Assembly (NCBI GenBank): GCA_040437565.1
Contig: JBDOQK010000098.1
Span: 1 to 31,894 of the forward strand
Direction of reading: 5' to 3'
Source of the DNA: Albugo candida
Lineage: Eukaryota; Oomycota; Peronosporomycetes; Albuginales
Length of the DNA: 31,894 nucleotides
Shown here: positions 1-8,766 of the stretch, in pieces
How the letters are laid out: every line of letters begins with the position of its first letter
Numbering within the stretch: the first letter of the stretch is position 1
The notes under the pieces: model-generated
The model's database searches: none
Seen by the model: only the letters and a program-made list of their open reading frames with translations
What the model was told of the DNA's origin: nothing
Position numbers and translations under genes: made by a program

Positions 1-232
1 GAGTATGCAGTTTGCTACTACATGCTTTCAGGCATAGCATCAGAACTTCAAATCAAAGGATTCGTGGATTTGACTGTGACTCGTATATCCTACAAATCGA
101 CCGACGTCTCGGACATTTCTTACCAGAAAAGCCATTTCTGACGTTGGCATCCAAACTTCTTAGTTCAGTACGTGAAGTGCTTCCCTCTGTAAGCCAACAC
201 TGTCGATGAAAGAAAACTATAACATCCACACC

Positions 233-521
233 ATTCCAGAACTGACATAGCCTTTCCTTACTACATAAATATAACTAATCCCGCCTCGTATTGTAAGGTA
301 GGAAATTGATCAACGTTGCAACAGATTTTACAAAATGTACCTACTCTATTACGTTTTTCTTCAAATGAAATGTTTATTACCTCATGCATTCTAGGCCTGC
401 ACTACCGAACTTAGTTCTGTACCCAAGAACAATTCCAGAAGTGACATAGACTTTCTTTTCTGCATCAATGTCACTAATCTCACGTCGTATTGTAAGGTAT
501 GAAAGTGGTAAACGTTGTAGC
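233..521 (+). repeat. Diverged direct repeat, two ~90-bp copies
   Basis: Positions 233-322 and 432-521 are direct copies about 199 bp apart with roughly 80 percent identity by eye. In one plus-strand frame both read alike: SRTDIAFPYYINITN followed by PASYCK in the first, and SRSDIDFLFCINVTN followed by LTSYCK in the second. Both end at AAG followed by GTA, which resembles a splice donor, and the second is preceded by CATTCTAG, which resembles an acceptor. This fits a tandemly duplicated exon of an unidentified intron-containing gene, but a decayed repeat is equally possible. I recognise no family. Confidence 0.5.
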
Positions 522-735
522 CATTTTATTTTTCATTTCGTTTAATCCGTGGATTCTATTGCCCGTGCTCAAAGGTACGCAGCATACCTTCGTTGTCTTT
601 TATAACCATAATGCCAATTCTTATATGTTTTAGAGACTTGGTACTGATCCAATCAGCAAGAATAACACGATGTAGAAAAAGACCCCTGCAAAAGATTCTG
701 GCTCCATCTTTGACGGAATTCTCAACCCATAAAGA
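395..735 (+). other. Possible exons of an unidentified spliced gene
   Basis: A candidate exon follows the acceptor-like CATTCTAG and runs to the donor-like AAG/GTATGA near 497. A second acceptor-like site, TATGTTTTAG, lies near 633. No long frame exists without splicing, and the predicted peptides match nothing I know. The segment is copied exactly after gap 1 at 997-1329. The call rests only on splice-site-like strings and the repeated coding-like unit, so it is weak. Confidence 0.2.
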
Positions 736-1490
736 TCAAGTATTTTGCAAAAACTAAAAAGGCAAAATGTGAGCAACACTCAAGCAATTCTCTCTACTCA
801 AGGGCAGATTATTTCAGAAGACATCATTTGCTTGTGTCGTCTCTCATCCATTCTTTCTTTGTTGCATTTCTTATTGTATCATGTCCCTTCGCCTATNNNN
901 NNNNNNNNNNNNNNNNNNNNNNNNNNNNNNNNNNNNNNNNNNNNNNNNNNNNNNNNNNNNNNNNNNNNNNNNNNNNNNNNNNNNNNNNNNNNNNNNTACC
1001 GAACTTAGTTCTGTACCCAAGAACAATTCCAGAAGTGACATAGACTTTCTTTTCTGCATCAATGTCACTAATCTCACGTCGTATTGTAAGGTATGAAAGT
1101 GGTAAACGTTGTAGCCATTTTATTTTTCATTTCGTTTAATCCGTGGATTCTATTGCCCGTGCTCAAAGGTACGCAGCATACCTTCGTTGTCTTTTATAAC
1201 CATAATGCCAATTCTTATATGTTTTAGAGACTTGGTACTGATCCAATCAGCAAGAATAACACGATGTAGAAAAAGACCCCTGCAAAAGATTCTGGCTCCA
1301 TCTTTGACGGAATTCTCAACCCATAAAGATCAAGTATTTTGCAAAAACTAAAAAGGCAAAATGTGAGCAACACTCAAGCAATTCTCTCTACTCAAGGGCA
1401 GATTATTTCAGAAGACATCATTTGCTTGTGTCGTCTCTCATCCATTCTTTCTTTGTTGCATTTCTTATTGTATCATGTCCCTTCGCCTAT
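403..1490. repeat. Perfect 494-bp repeat abutting both sides of gap 1
   Basis: Bases 403-896 recur without difference, as far as I can read, at 997-1490. The first copy ends at the first N and the second begins right after the last N. That geometry is expected when two contigs sharing an end were scaffolded without merging. The likely true sequence has a single copy and no gap. A recent exact tandem duplication is the alternative. Confidence 0.9.
897..996. other. Assembly gap 1 (100 N)
   Basis: Exactly 100 N, a placeholder length. The flanks are identical over 494 bp (403-896 and 997-1490), so the gap probably represents no missing sequence. Confidence 0.99.
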
Positions 1491-2014
1491 CTGTCCAGAC
1501 ATAGCTTTTCCACGATCTGCTAAGATGGCCGTATTCAATCCATAGCGGGATACAAACTGTTACACATGAGCTACCTCATCTTATTTAATACACACAGTAT
1601 TACATGAATGCCACCTACAATGTTCTGGATCATTCTAGACTATTTGTTTATCAAGGGAAGAATTCGAGAAAAAATGTAGATCTTTCTACATAACTGTCGG
1701 GAGAATTTCTAAAAAAAAGACTTAGATTAGCGAGTAGAGAACTAACTATCATTTCAATTTACTTTTCAATTCATCACCACATCTTCATATCACAAACATT
1801 CATTGGTTCGTCTAAAGTGCGCAGAACCACTAAGTAGAATAAGAAGTAAAACATCCGCTTTGCTACAGTGCGGGACACCTATAGCCATCAAGTCCTGATT
1901 TTTGCGGCCAAAGTCAGAATTTTCAATTTTATGCAGCCTATACTTCTACCGGGACAATAACCCTGTTTGTCATCCAATCAGGATCAGTGTAGCTTAATGC
2001 CAAAATAAATTATA
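1491..2014. other. Intergenic stretch, no gene seen
   Basis: AT-rich sequence with no convincing frame. The only structured item is TGCGGCCAAA at 1903-1912, the reverse complement of a TTTGGCCGCA string that lies at or near DDE transposon ends elsewhere in the window (3557, 8671, 11014, 11184). It could be the right tip of a lost element. Confidence 0.5.
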
Positions 2015-3300
2015 GGGAATCGTTATCCAGCACTCAGCCTCCATAATTTAATGGCAATTGTGGCCTCTGGTTGTTTTAAGCAAATATAAGAGAAAAATTA
2101 AGGATAAATCACGGGAATCGTTAATCAGTCCCCACCCTTCATAATTTAATGAAATTCGTGGCATCTATTTGGTCTGAATGATTGCAACGAGATAAAAACA
2201 CTAAATAACGCTTTCACCACCTCTTGAAATCATAATGAACAGCTTTACATCACCATCCCAGCTAGCCTACGCTACTATAGAACAGGCGAGGGCAGCAATT
2301 GATGATCATGCATTACAACAAGGCTATGCTGTTCTTATCAAACACAAAAAGATAGGCAATACGGCAGATGGAGAAGTGGAACTTCAATTCTTGCGTGCTC
2401 GCAATTACCCCCCCCCCCAGTGATGGGTGTAGCTACTCGCCAACGTGTTTCTTCTAGCTGCAGTACTGGGTGTTTGTTCAAGGCCAGCATAAGGAAACAA
2501 GAGTCTGGTAAATGGAAAGTGCAAATTGACAATGGAGAAAACAATCATGCTCCTTTTTCTCACCAGTCTACGCATCCAAGAGGGCGCGTTTTAGCAGAAG
2601 AAAGCCGACAATCAGTCTTGATGCTGGGTCGTTCTGGTGTGACACCCAGCCGTGTCGTCATTTCACTGCGCCAAAACAACAATGTCATGGCCATAGCTCA
2701 ATATATCTACAACTTGCGTCGAGAAGAACGCAAAAGGATGCTGGCAGGCCGATCTTCACTGGTAGCTTTATTAGATTTTCTTACTCCCGGTGACTACTTC
2801 TCTCAGTTTGATGGTCCGCAGGGGCTAACTTATCTGCGGATCACATCATCTTCTGCAAAGACTATTCGCAACAAGTACAGTGCTGGTCGTGTCTGGCTTA
2901 TTGATGCTACCTACAAAACCAACACATATGGACTCCCTCGCATCCATATTATTGGTATCACAGCAATAAACAGCACCTTCACATTCGCATACTGCTTTAT
3001 GAAGAAAGAGACTTCGGCAGAGTACTTATGGGCAATGTGTCATGTTAGAGAAATTTTCCAAGGATATGGCCTACAGCATGCAGCACTCACCTTTGTCACA
3101 GATAGGGAGCTTGCGCTGATGAGCGCGCTTTCGGAGACGTTTCCTAATGCATCTTTCTTGGTTTGCCGCTGGCATACCAGCAAGAACATTCTTGCCAAGC
3201 AAAAGACAGCACCTCAAACCTCAAAAGCCTCGCAAGAATCCAATTAAGCCTGGCCAACTTGTCGCCACCACAGCCATTGCCATTTTCAAACCCAACTTTC
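2015..3300 (+). mobile_element. 5' part of a MULE DNA transposon (element A)
   Basis: The element begins with two tandem terminal repeats: an outer one at 2015 (GGGAATCGTTATCCAGCACT) and an inner one at 2113 (GGGAATCGTTAATCAGTCCC). Both then carry a CATAATTTAATG block and a GTGGC motif. The transposase frame starts at 2235. The same outer-plus-inner arrangement occurs in the MULE at 14058-16266. No matching right end (CGATTCCC) is found before the next element near 3557, so the 3' half is lost. The right limit given is approximate. Confidence 0.75.
2235..3247 (+). pseudogene. FAR1/Mutator-like transposase, front half, frameshifted
   Basis: From ATG 2235 the first 62 residues (ATIEQARAAIDDHALQQGYA onward) resemble the FAR1-like N-terminus of oomycete MULE transposases. 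The frame breaks at a run of eleven C (2408-2418), where the conserved cysteine/arginine-rich segment should continue, and resumes one frame over to 3247. The resumed part has the linker (GRSSLVALLDFL) and the MULE catalytic core: first Asp in LIDATYKTN (about 2912), second Asp in FVTDRE (about 3101, 63 residues later), then CRWHTSKNI (about 3164). The third acidic residue, the SWIM finger and the zinc knuckle are absent because the protein stops early. MULE transposases normally cut and join terminal inverted repeats and leave 9-bp duplications. The C run could also be a sequencing error, but the missing tail means this copy is dead in any case. Confidence 0.85.
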
Positions 3301-3556
3301 AGTGATGCATACCACCTTCCCTGCAGCTTCAATGAGATACGGTGCAAGACACTACTAATCAGACCAAAAATTGCATGGGCAACAACTCCTACTAAGACAA
3401 TAAAAATTCATATGCAGCAAAACCGTCTCTATATACTGAATGCACACTGACTTGGCTTTCTCACAATGAAGGCCGATGTTTTGTACCTTTTTTGGACGAA
3501 GCACTAGAAGGTTGAAGCTTGGCGAATTTTCGTGATTTTGTATGGAGAGATGGAAA
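3248..3556. other. No gene seen (between MULE A and DDE copy 1)
   Basis: No convincing coding frame or RNA gene. It may include decayed MULE sequence, but I find no terminal repeat here. Confidence 0.5.
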
Positions 3557-4005
3557 TTTGGCCGCATTTATTTATATCCTGTTAATAAATATATATACTG
3601 TAGCCAATGAGAGAGCATCAGTTTGTAAATATTAGCCAATGCGGGAGCGCAATATTTCGGGTCTGTAGTACATATCCAATATGATGCTGTAAAGCAGTTT
3701 ATGTCCATCAGGATGGAATTCGGCACACGTCGGTGCGAACGGTATTTCTTGATCGCTTATTCCGCGGCTTTACCTTTTAATCCTTTGCGATAAACGTCGC
3801 TGTATCGTTGTTCCTTTCCTCAGTGGTAGTGTACCTCATCCAGAGTTAACGATTGCAATGCCTTTGGGAACATCACTTCCAATCCAACCCAGGAATAATT
3901 GTAATTTTGCGAGCTTATCGTTTGGCAGCACCCCAAAGTTTCCAATGAAATCAAGCTCGCAATTAAACTTTGTGTAAAATATAAGGGATTATAAAAAATA
4001 TATAC

Positions 4006-4105
4006 NNNNNNNNNNNNNNNNNNNNNNNNNNNNNNNNNNNNNNNNNNNNNNNNNNNNNNNNNNNNNNNNNNNNNNNNNNNNNNNNNNNNNNNNNNNNNNN
4101 NNNNN
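4006..4105. other. Assembly gap 2 (100 N)
   Basis: Exactly 100 N. Unlike gaps 1, 3 and 6 its flanks share no repeat. The right flank starts with a C-rich tract. Real sequence is probably missing from the insertion. Confidence 0.99.
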
Positions 4106-4417
4106 CCCCCCCCCGCCTCTCCTCGCATAAACACCCCACCCCCTTAATCAAATACGAGTCAATACCTTGTGATGTTTTGGTTTGTTTATGTGCTGAGTTC
4201 GGCGTTTAGTTTTTAGTAAAGGGAGATGCGTTGACAAGAATTCCGATCGACGTATAATTTAAATAATAAAATGCTATGACTGCTGAATCTATTGTTGATT
4301 TACTGATTGTTTGAAAGATTGTGTAACAAATGGAAAAGTTTATCATAAAAATGAGAGCAACGGATAATATTCTGCATAGCCAACACTCCGAATTCCCACC
4401 TGCTCATACCTATCTAC

Positions 4418-4701
4418 TCAATTCCATTTTAAGACTCCCAGCTGGACCAACATTTCCGCGCGGAATTCTTGGACATTCGGGACATCGTAGGCGGAATCGC
4501 TATCAATAGCCTGAAAAAAAACCGGTAAGAAGAAATCATACATGAATCAGTGTGGTTTACCTCAACGCCGTTTTCTTGCACTTTTGCGACCACATTCCAA
4601 CATGAAGACGTAAAGGTGGAGAAGAGGCAGTGGTCATGTAGAACATATGTGCTGTGTAGGGTAAGGGGTGTCCCGTTCAGGCTGTGCCCAAAATAGTACA
4701 T
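4418..4701 (-). CDS. Small two-exon ORF, unknown function
   Basis: On the minus strand ATG at 4701 opens a 47-codon exon ending at 4561 (…ENGVE). A 50-nt candidate intron spans 4560-4511, beginning GTAAAC and ending in a T-rich tract and CAG. Exon 2 (4510-4418) continues in phase with AIDSDSAYDVPNVQEFRAEM and ends QLGVLKWN then TGA. The spliced product is 77 residues, soluble and acidic at its C-terminus. I do not recognise the family. An in-frame stop lies two codons before the ATG, although ATAAATAG just upstream could be an acceptor, so this may be the last exons of a longer gene fragment. It sits inside the insertion at 3985-4810, so it may be a captured host gene piece. Confidence 0.4.
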
Positions 4702-7686
4702 AACCTATTTATTCACCTAAATAAGGGGGAGGGGTTATTTTCAAAATATATACAACATATGATAGAAGAACGGGTATCCGGTTAGCAGCTCCCTTTTTTT
4801 ACAATCAAAGAATATAATCATGTGGTCAGAACTCACAATCAGTTCCTTCAACATGCACTTCTGTTGCAGGAAATCGGGCTGGTTTGCGATGGCACTTTCC
4901 ACGGCAGTCAAGTGTTAGTCCTGCACGCCAAAGACCGCGTTCTTCAAGAATAATTTGATGTCCTTTGGTTTTCCACAAAGGTTTTCGTCTGCATAATTCT
5001 CTGGGAAAGTCATCTCCTGATGAACTCCATCGCCCCAGATTGTCGACCGCATTTTTCATCTGGACTAAGGTTCATTCGATGTGCACGGAGAGCGTTGTCG
5101 GAAAAGAAAGCATGGCTTGTGGCGTTATCAAAGAGAACTAGTGCTTGCATGCTCTAAAATTGAGCCTCAAATATAGGTATGGCTCGATCGCGAACTTGAT
5201 TATAATGGTTCTTTGATTCTCATCATCCATCGTGCTGAACACCACGGTGAATAATAACGCATGCTTCTTCTGGTAGTGCAGAATACCGCGCTCGTTTTTC
5301 TTTATCCAATGCCAGACATCCTGAATTTGGTCACAAGATTTTCTCACATGAATACATGGCTGCTCACCGTCCGTATGCCAAAGGCGTTTCAAATATCATT
5401 TGGCGGAGAACATGCTCTCGTCACGGGCAAAAAAAGTAGTGATCGAACGTTGGCTAAATGGCCAAATCATTTTGCCTTCGCGATATTCCCCTTTCGGTGG
5501 GATAGGTATCCGAGGGGCTAGCTCCATTTTTTCGAGAAATTAATGGCTGTATCTAAGGACGTCTTCCCTTTTAATCATCAACATAGATGCCCTTTTGAAC
5601 CTCACGATACTTGATATTCAAGGCATTCAGCCAGCGCATCATTGCTCTCTCAGATATTGTTGACAAAGGATCACAGCCCAATCCCACAAGAATCTTAGTA
5701 TTCGTATGCTCATATAAAGTAGCGAGTTCCGCCTTGAATTTGTTTCACGAAGGTACTGTTGCAAAGGCAGAATACAATCTTCATCATGAAGGAAACGTTT
5801 TCGTTTGGCATGCTTTTCTTGCCTCAATTCAGTAAGAGAACCATTCTTCAGGGAGGTGAAGTCCCAAGTACGAATTAATTTTGCGTAATATACCCTCTTT
5901 CCAGCTACATCTGCGATAAGGGAGCTAGCGGCCAACCTTTTCCTTCCGCATTTTATCAATCGAAAGTATGCAAGTATTGCAGGGGCACGCGCACGCGCCG
6001 CATAGTTTTCCATTTTTCCCTTCTGCTGTGTCAGCTCGCGGAGCTTCTGAATTACCATGCTGAGATCCAAGTCTGACCACAAACGCTATGTACATCGCCA
6101 TTTTCATCGCTGTGAGCTTCAACATCCGCTTTGCTTTCCGCATCAATCTCATCCTCTGCAGCAACTTCCACAACCGTTGCCTTGGGCTGCAAGTACGATG
6201 TCAATGGTTTTGAGCCTAGTGCAGCCTTCTTCAGCATCGCGTTCTTGGTTCTGCGTGTATGCAACGAGTTCCCAACATAGCGCATGGGTCGATTTTTGTT
6301 GGCCAGAACTAGAATAACAGCTCTTTTTATGTTGCTAATGACTATTTCAGTATCTTCGACGCCATTTTCTATTTCGTTTTCACTGTCAAATTCACTGGCT
6401 GTATGAAAAGAATCATTGCTGTTTAGGCAAATCGTTTCACCATTTTGTCCATGAACATCCTCGTCTGCTCCATGTTTTTCACTCTTTTTATTTCGTAGCT
6501 GCCTTTGACGCTACACGTAAGTGCTTCCTTTGCTTTGAAGACGTCGCATGGTTGATTTAGAATGTCGGACTTTAAAAGTTATTTTATCGATGATAATCTC
6601 AAAATTCACCACTAATGTCTGTTATGGTTATATTCGTGAGTTTTTGGTCTCAATCAGAAGTCTTCAAAAAAAATCTATAAATAGATATAATGGATTTTAC
6701 CAAATAGGAGAAGGTTTACTATTCCGATAAAAGTCCCTCCGCCAAGAAAAGATTTTATACTCAGAACGGTTTTTTTATTCCGCATCATCATCGACGACAA
6801 GCTATCAAAGTCATCAACAAGTACATAAGGAAGTACATCAATCGACTCGATGTCCTGACCACGGTCAAGCCATTGCTCACGAAAAAGCGTTCCATAGACA
6901 TCATGGCGACAAATGTGCCAATCTTCGTAGTTGTCAGCAAACCCTGCACTGAGAATAGATTTTTGGATCAAAGAGTCTGGCACAGCTTTCCACGCGTCTT
7001 CAAACCAGCGCGCAACTACCTTGATGGCTGGTGGCTTCGGGTTTCCAGCTCTCGTTTACTCAACTTGGTCGGACGCTTTCCAAGCATCGATAACAGGAGA
7101 TATATGATTCTTAAATGATTTTTATATGCCATTACTGCCAGCCTGGAGGTAGGGTGTCAGTCCACCGGGAAATAGTACCCGTAGGATATACTTTTCGGCG
7201 AGCCTACCCTTCACAATCTTTGCGATATGCGCATTCATCGAGTCCGATACGAGGACCTTTTGACCTGGGCTGGCGTCGCATACGGTGAGGAAGGCAAAGT
7301 ACAGCCACCTGAGCAAAAGAGCACTATTCACCACGCCTTCTCTTGCAACGCCACGTGCACGTTGCCTTCGCGCTCCAAGTTACCACCGCCCTCGCCCTTC
7401 CAAATGAACACCGGAAAGAGTTTCCTACCGGATGCTATGACAGCGAGAATTACAGTGACCCGCATTTGAGCAAACCCTGTTGACTGGAGCCCGACATGTC
7501 TGGCTCCAGTAACGTCGACATTTTCAAACGGGGATCCTCGAAGAACACAGCAGTGTCGTCCATAAAAATTGTACGCGATGGATGTAACGTTGGGCGATGC
7601 GTGAAGAGGTAGAAATTGTAGTTGATTGCGCGCAAGACCAGTTCATTGTCCGACAGTGTCGTCATATTCGTCATTCGCCTCAGCAT

Positions 7687-8066
7687 AATTTCAAAGCGGC
7701 CCATAAAGAAGCTGAGACATTTGTCCGAGGCAACAAACGTCTCGTGTGCCTCTGCATGGGTGAGGTGGCGAGCAGTCACATGAATCCACTCGCGGTAGAC
7801 CTTTAGCTTGAGTGAACGTATCTGCANNNNNNNNNNNNNNNNNNNNNNNNNNNNNNNNNNNNNNNNNNNNNNNNNNNNNNNNNNNNNNNNNNNNNNNNNN
7901 NNNNNNNNNNNNNNNNNNNNNNNNNNAATTTCAAAGCGGCCCATAAAGAAGCTGAGACATTTGTCCGAGGCAACAAACGTCTCGTGTGCCTCTGCATGGG
8001 TGAGGTGGCGAGCAGTCACATGAATCCACTCGCGGTAGACCTTTAGCTTGAGTGAACGTATCTGCA
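7687..8066. repeat. Perfect 140-bp repeat abutting both sides of gap 3
   Basis: Bases 7687-7826 recur identically at 7927-8066, with the gap exactly between them. The combined repeat plus gap is 240 bp, and deleting it leaves the pogo-like frame open. That supports an unmerged contig overlap rather than a real internal duplication. Confidence 0.92.
7827..7926. other. Assembly gap 3 (100 N)
   Basis: Exactly 100 N, with 140-bp identical flanks. Probably no sequence is missing. Confidence 0.99.
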
Positions 8067-8693
8067 AGATGAGGTAGACTAAGACGTGATCGCTTGCGTC
8101 CATTTGAGGCTTAGCACCACCACCCTTGAGTCGCAACTGGTTGGTCGAAACGGCTAGAATGTCGTCACGCTTCTTCCACCAGTATAGCACCTGAGAAGGC
8201 GAGACGATCCAGATAGATTTCTCTAAAAGTATGTGGCGGCACTGGTAGGCGCATTTGGGTAGGTTTTCTCGATCCAATCAATGACTTCGCGCCTTTTAGC
8301 CATAGACTTGGCCAGACGGCGAGATGGCATAGGTAGTATGGGCTCGTATGGCCTATCTTGCTTCGGATTTACGCCGTAGTTGGTTGATTTGAGAATGACT
8401 CGGGTATTTCTGACTGCACTACTGCCATGGTATTCCAATTACAGTGCACACCACCTATAACCTGTAACTTTTTAGGCCTTAGTAAATTCACTACTCCTCA
8501 CGCATAAATCATCGCATAACAAAACCAAACATCTTATATGATAGATACAGTCTAGCGCTTCAAAACCAAAGGCATGAATTTTAAATTGGACGCTTTTTGA
8601 TAATTTATAAGCCTCTAAAAGTGGCATTGTTTCTCTAGATTTAACTAGTATTTCCGATCAAAGCGTAAACTTTGGCCGCCATCAGTGGGCAAA

Positions 8694-8724
8694 TTAGGGC
8701 TTAGGGTTTAGGGTTTAGGGTTTG
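8694..8724 (+). repeat. Interstitial telomere-type repeat
   Basis: Four head-to-tail TTAGGGY units (TTAGGGC, then three TTAGGGT) followed by a partial TTGAG. The 7-bp TTTAGGG unit is the telomere repeat of plants and many stramenopiles including oomycetes. The tract starts 14 bp after the TTTGGCCGCC string and 43 bp before the stop of DDE copy 2. It is too short to be a chromosome end. Confidence 0.8.
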
Positions 8725-8766
8725 AGTACAAGTGTAATATATTATCTTTATGTTATACTTACAGCT

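Larger units (their letters stand above)
3985..4810. mobile_element. Insertion inside DDE copy 1, possibly a gene-carrying TIR element
   Basis: The transposase motif reads HMIIFF on one side and IFYTKFNCELDFI on the other, so the ancestral gene was continuous here. The join is flanked by AATATAA at 3978-3984 and 4811-4817, a 7-bp target duplication (the next base differs). The left tip GGGATTATAAAAAATA and the reverse complement of the right tip (CTTTGATTGTAAAAAAAGG) share GATTRTAAAAAA. Inside lie 20-bp inverted blocks at 4129-4148 and 4720-4739, alike at about 15 of 20 positions. The insertion includes gap 2 and a small spliced ORF. A DNA transposon or Pack-type element is the simplest reading. 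A misjoin at the gap is possible, but would not explain the duplication. Confidence 0.55.
3557..6550 (-). mobile_element. DDE transposon copy 1, interrupted
   Basis: This minus-strand element runs from a transposase start at 6550 to a stop at 3568-3570. TTTGGCCGCA lies at 3557-3566, next to that stop, and a related TTTGGCCGCC lies at 8671 downstream of copy 2, which suggests an element end. An ~0.8-kb insertion (3985-4810) splits it. I could not find a matching inverted end beyond 6550. Confidence 0.65.
3568..6550 (-). pseudogene. DDE-superfamily transposase, copy 1 (broken)
   Basis: Reading on the minus strand from ATG 6550, recognisable blocks follow the order of a transposase family common in fungi and oomycetes. 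They are the N-terminal YVGNSLHTRRTKNAMLKKAA (about 6280), AYFRLIKCGRKRLAASSLIA with a GKRVYYAKLIRTW helix-turn-helix-like part (about 5970-5850), the first catalytic motif ARDESMFSA (about 5400), the second FDNATSHAFF (5112-5129) followed by RMNLSP, ILEERGLW (4928-4945), and a tail with YSDVYRKGLKGKAAE and AIKKYRSHRRVP (about 3790-3730). Several frameshifts and stops break it. The usual Glu in the NFIEN motif reads Gly here (DFIGNF). Without the insertion it would be about 700 codons, slightly longer than copy 2. It is a dead copy. Confidence 0.8.
6675..8438 (-). pseudogene. Pogo-like (Tc1/mariner superfamily) transposase, broken
   Basis: On the minus strand the first ATG in the open frame is at 8330 (MPSRRLAKSMAKRREVIDWI), followed by a helix-turn-helix region (PTSAATYF, then VSPSQVLYWWKKR). 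The DDE_1 catalytic part has the first Asp motif FMDDTAVFFEDP (about 7565), then VILAVIASGRKLFPVFIWKG (about 7460-7400), and the second Asp in VLVSDSMNAHI (about 7240). The third acidic site reads LQAGSNGI where the pogo family usually has Asp, so that residue appears lost. The tail contains WHICRHDVYGTLFREQWL near 6900. At least three frame breaks separate the blocks. Gap 3 lies inside, flanked by an exact 140-bp repeat whose removal keeps the frame. I found no clear TA-flanked inverted ends. This is a dead DNA transposon copy. Confidence 0.75.

Noticed and set aside
745-1096. Frames spanning gap 1
   Set aside because: They run through N bases and use non-ATG starts or shared repeat sequence. 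No support.
1339-1545. 68-codon plus-strand frame
   Set aside because: It starts with TTG, lies in the duplicated contig end and has no recognisable content.
8694-8724. True chromosome end
   Set aside because: Only about four units, with unique sequence on both sides.
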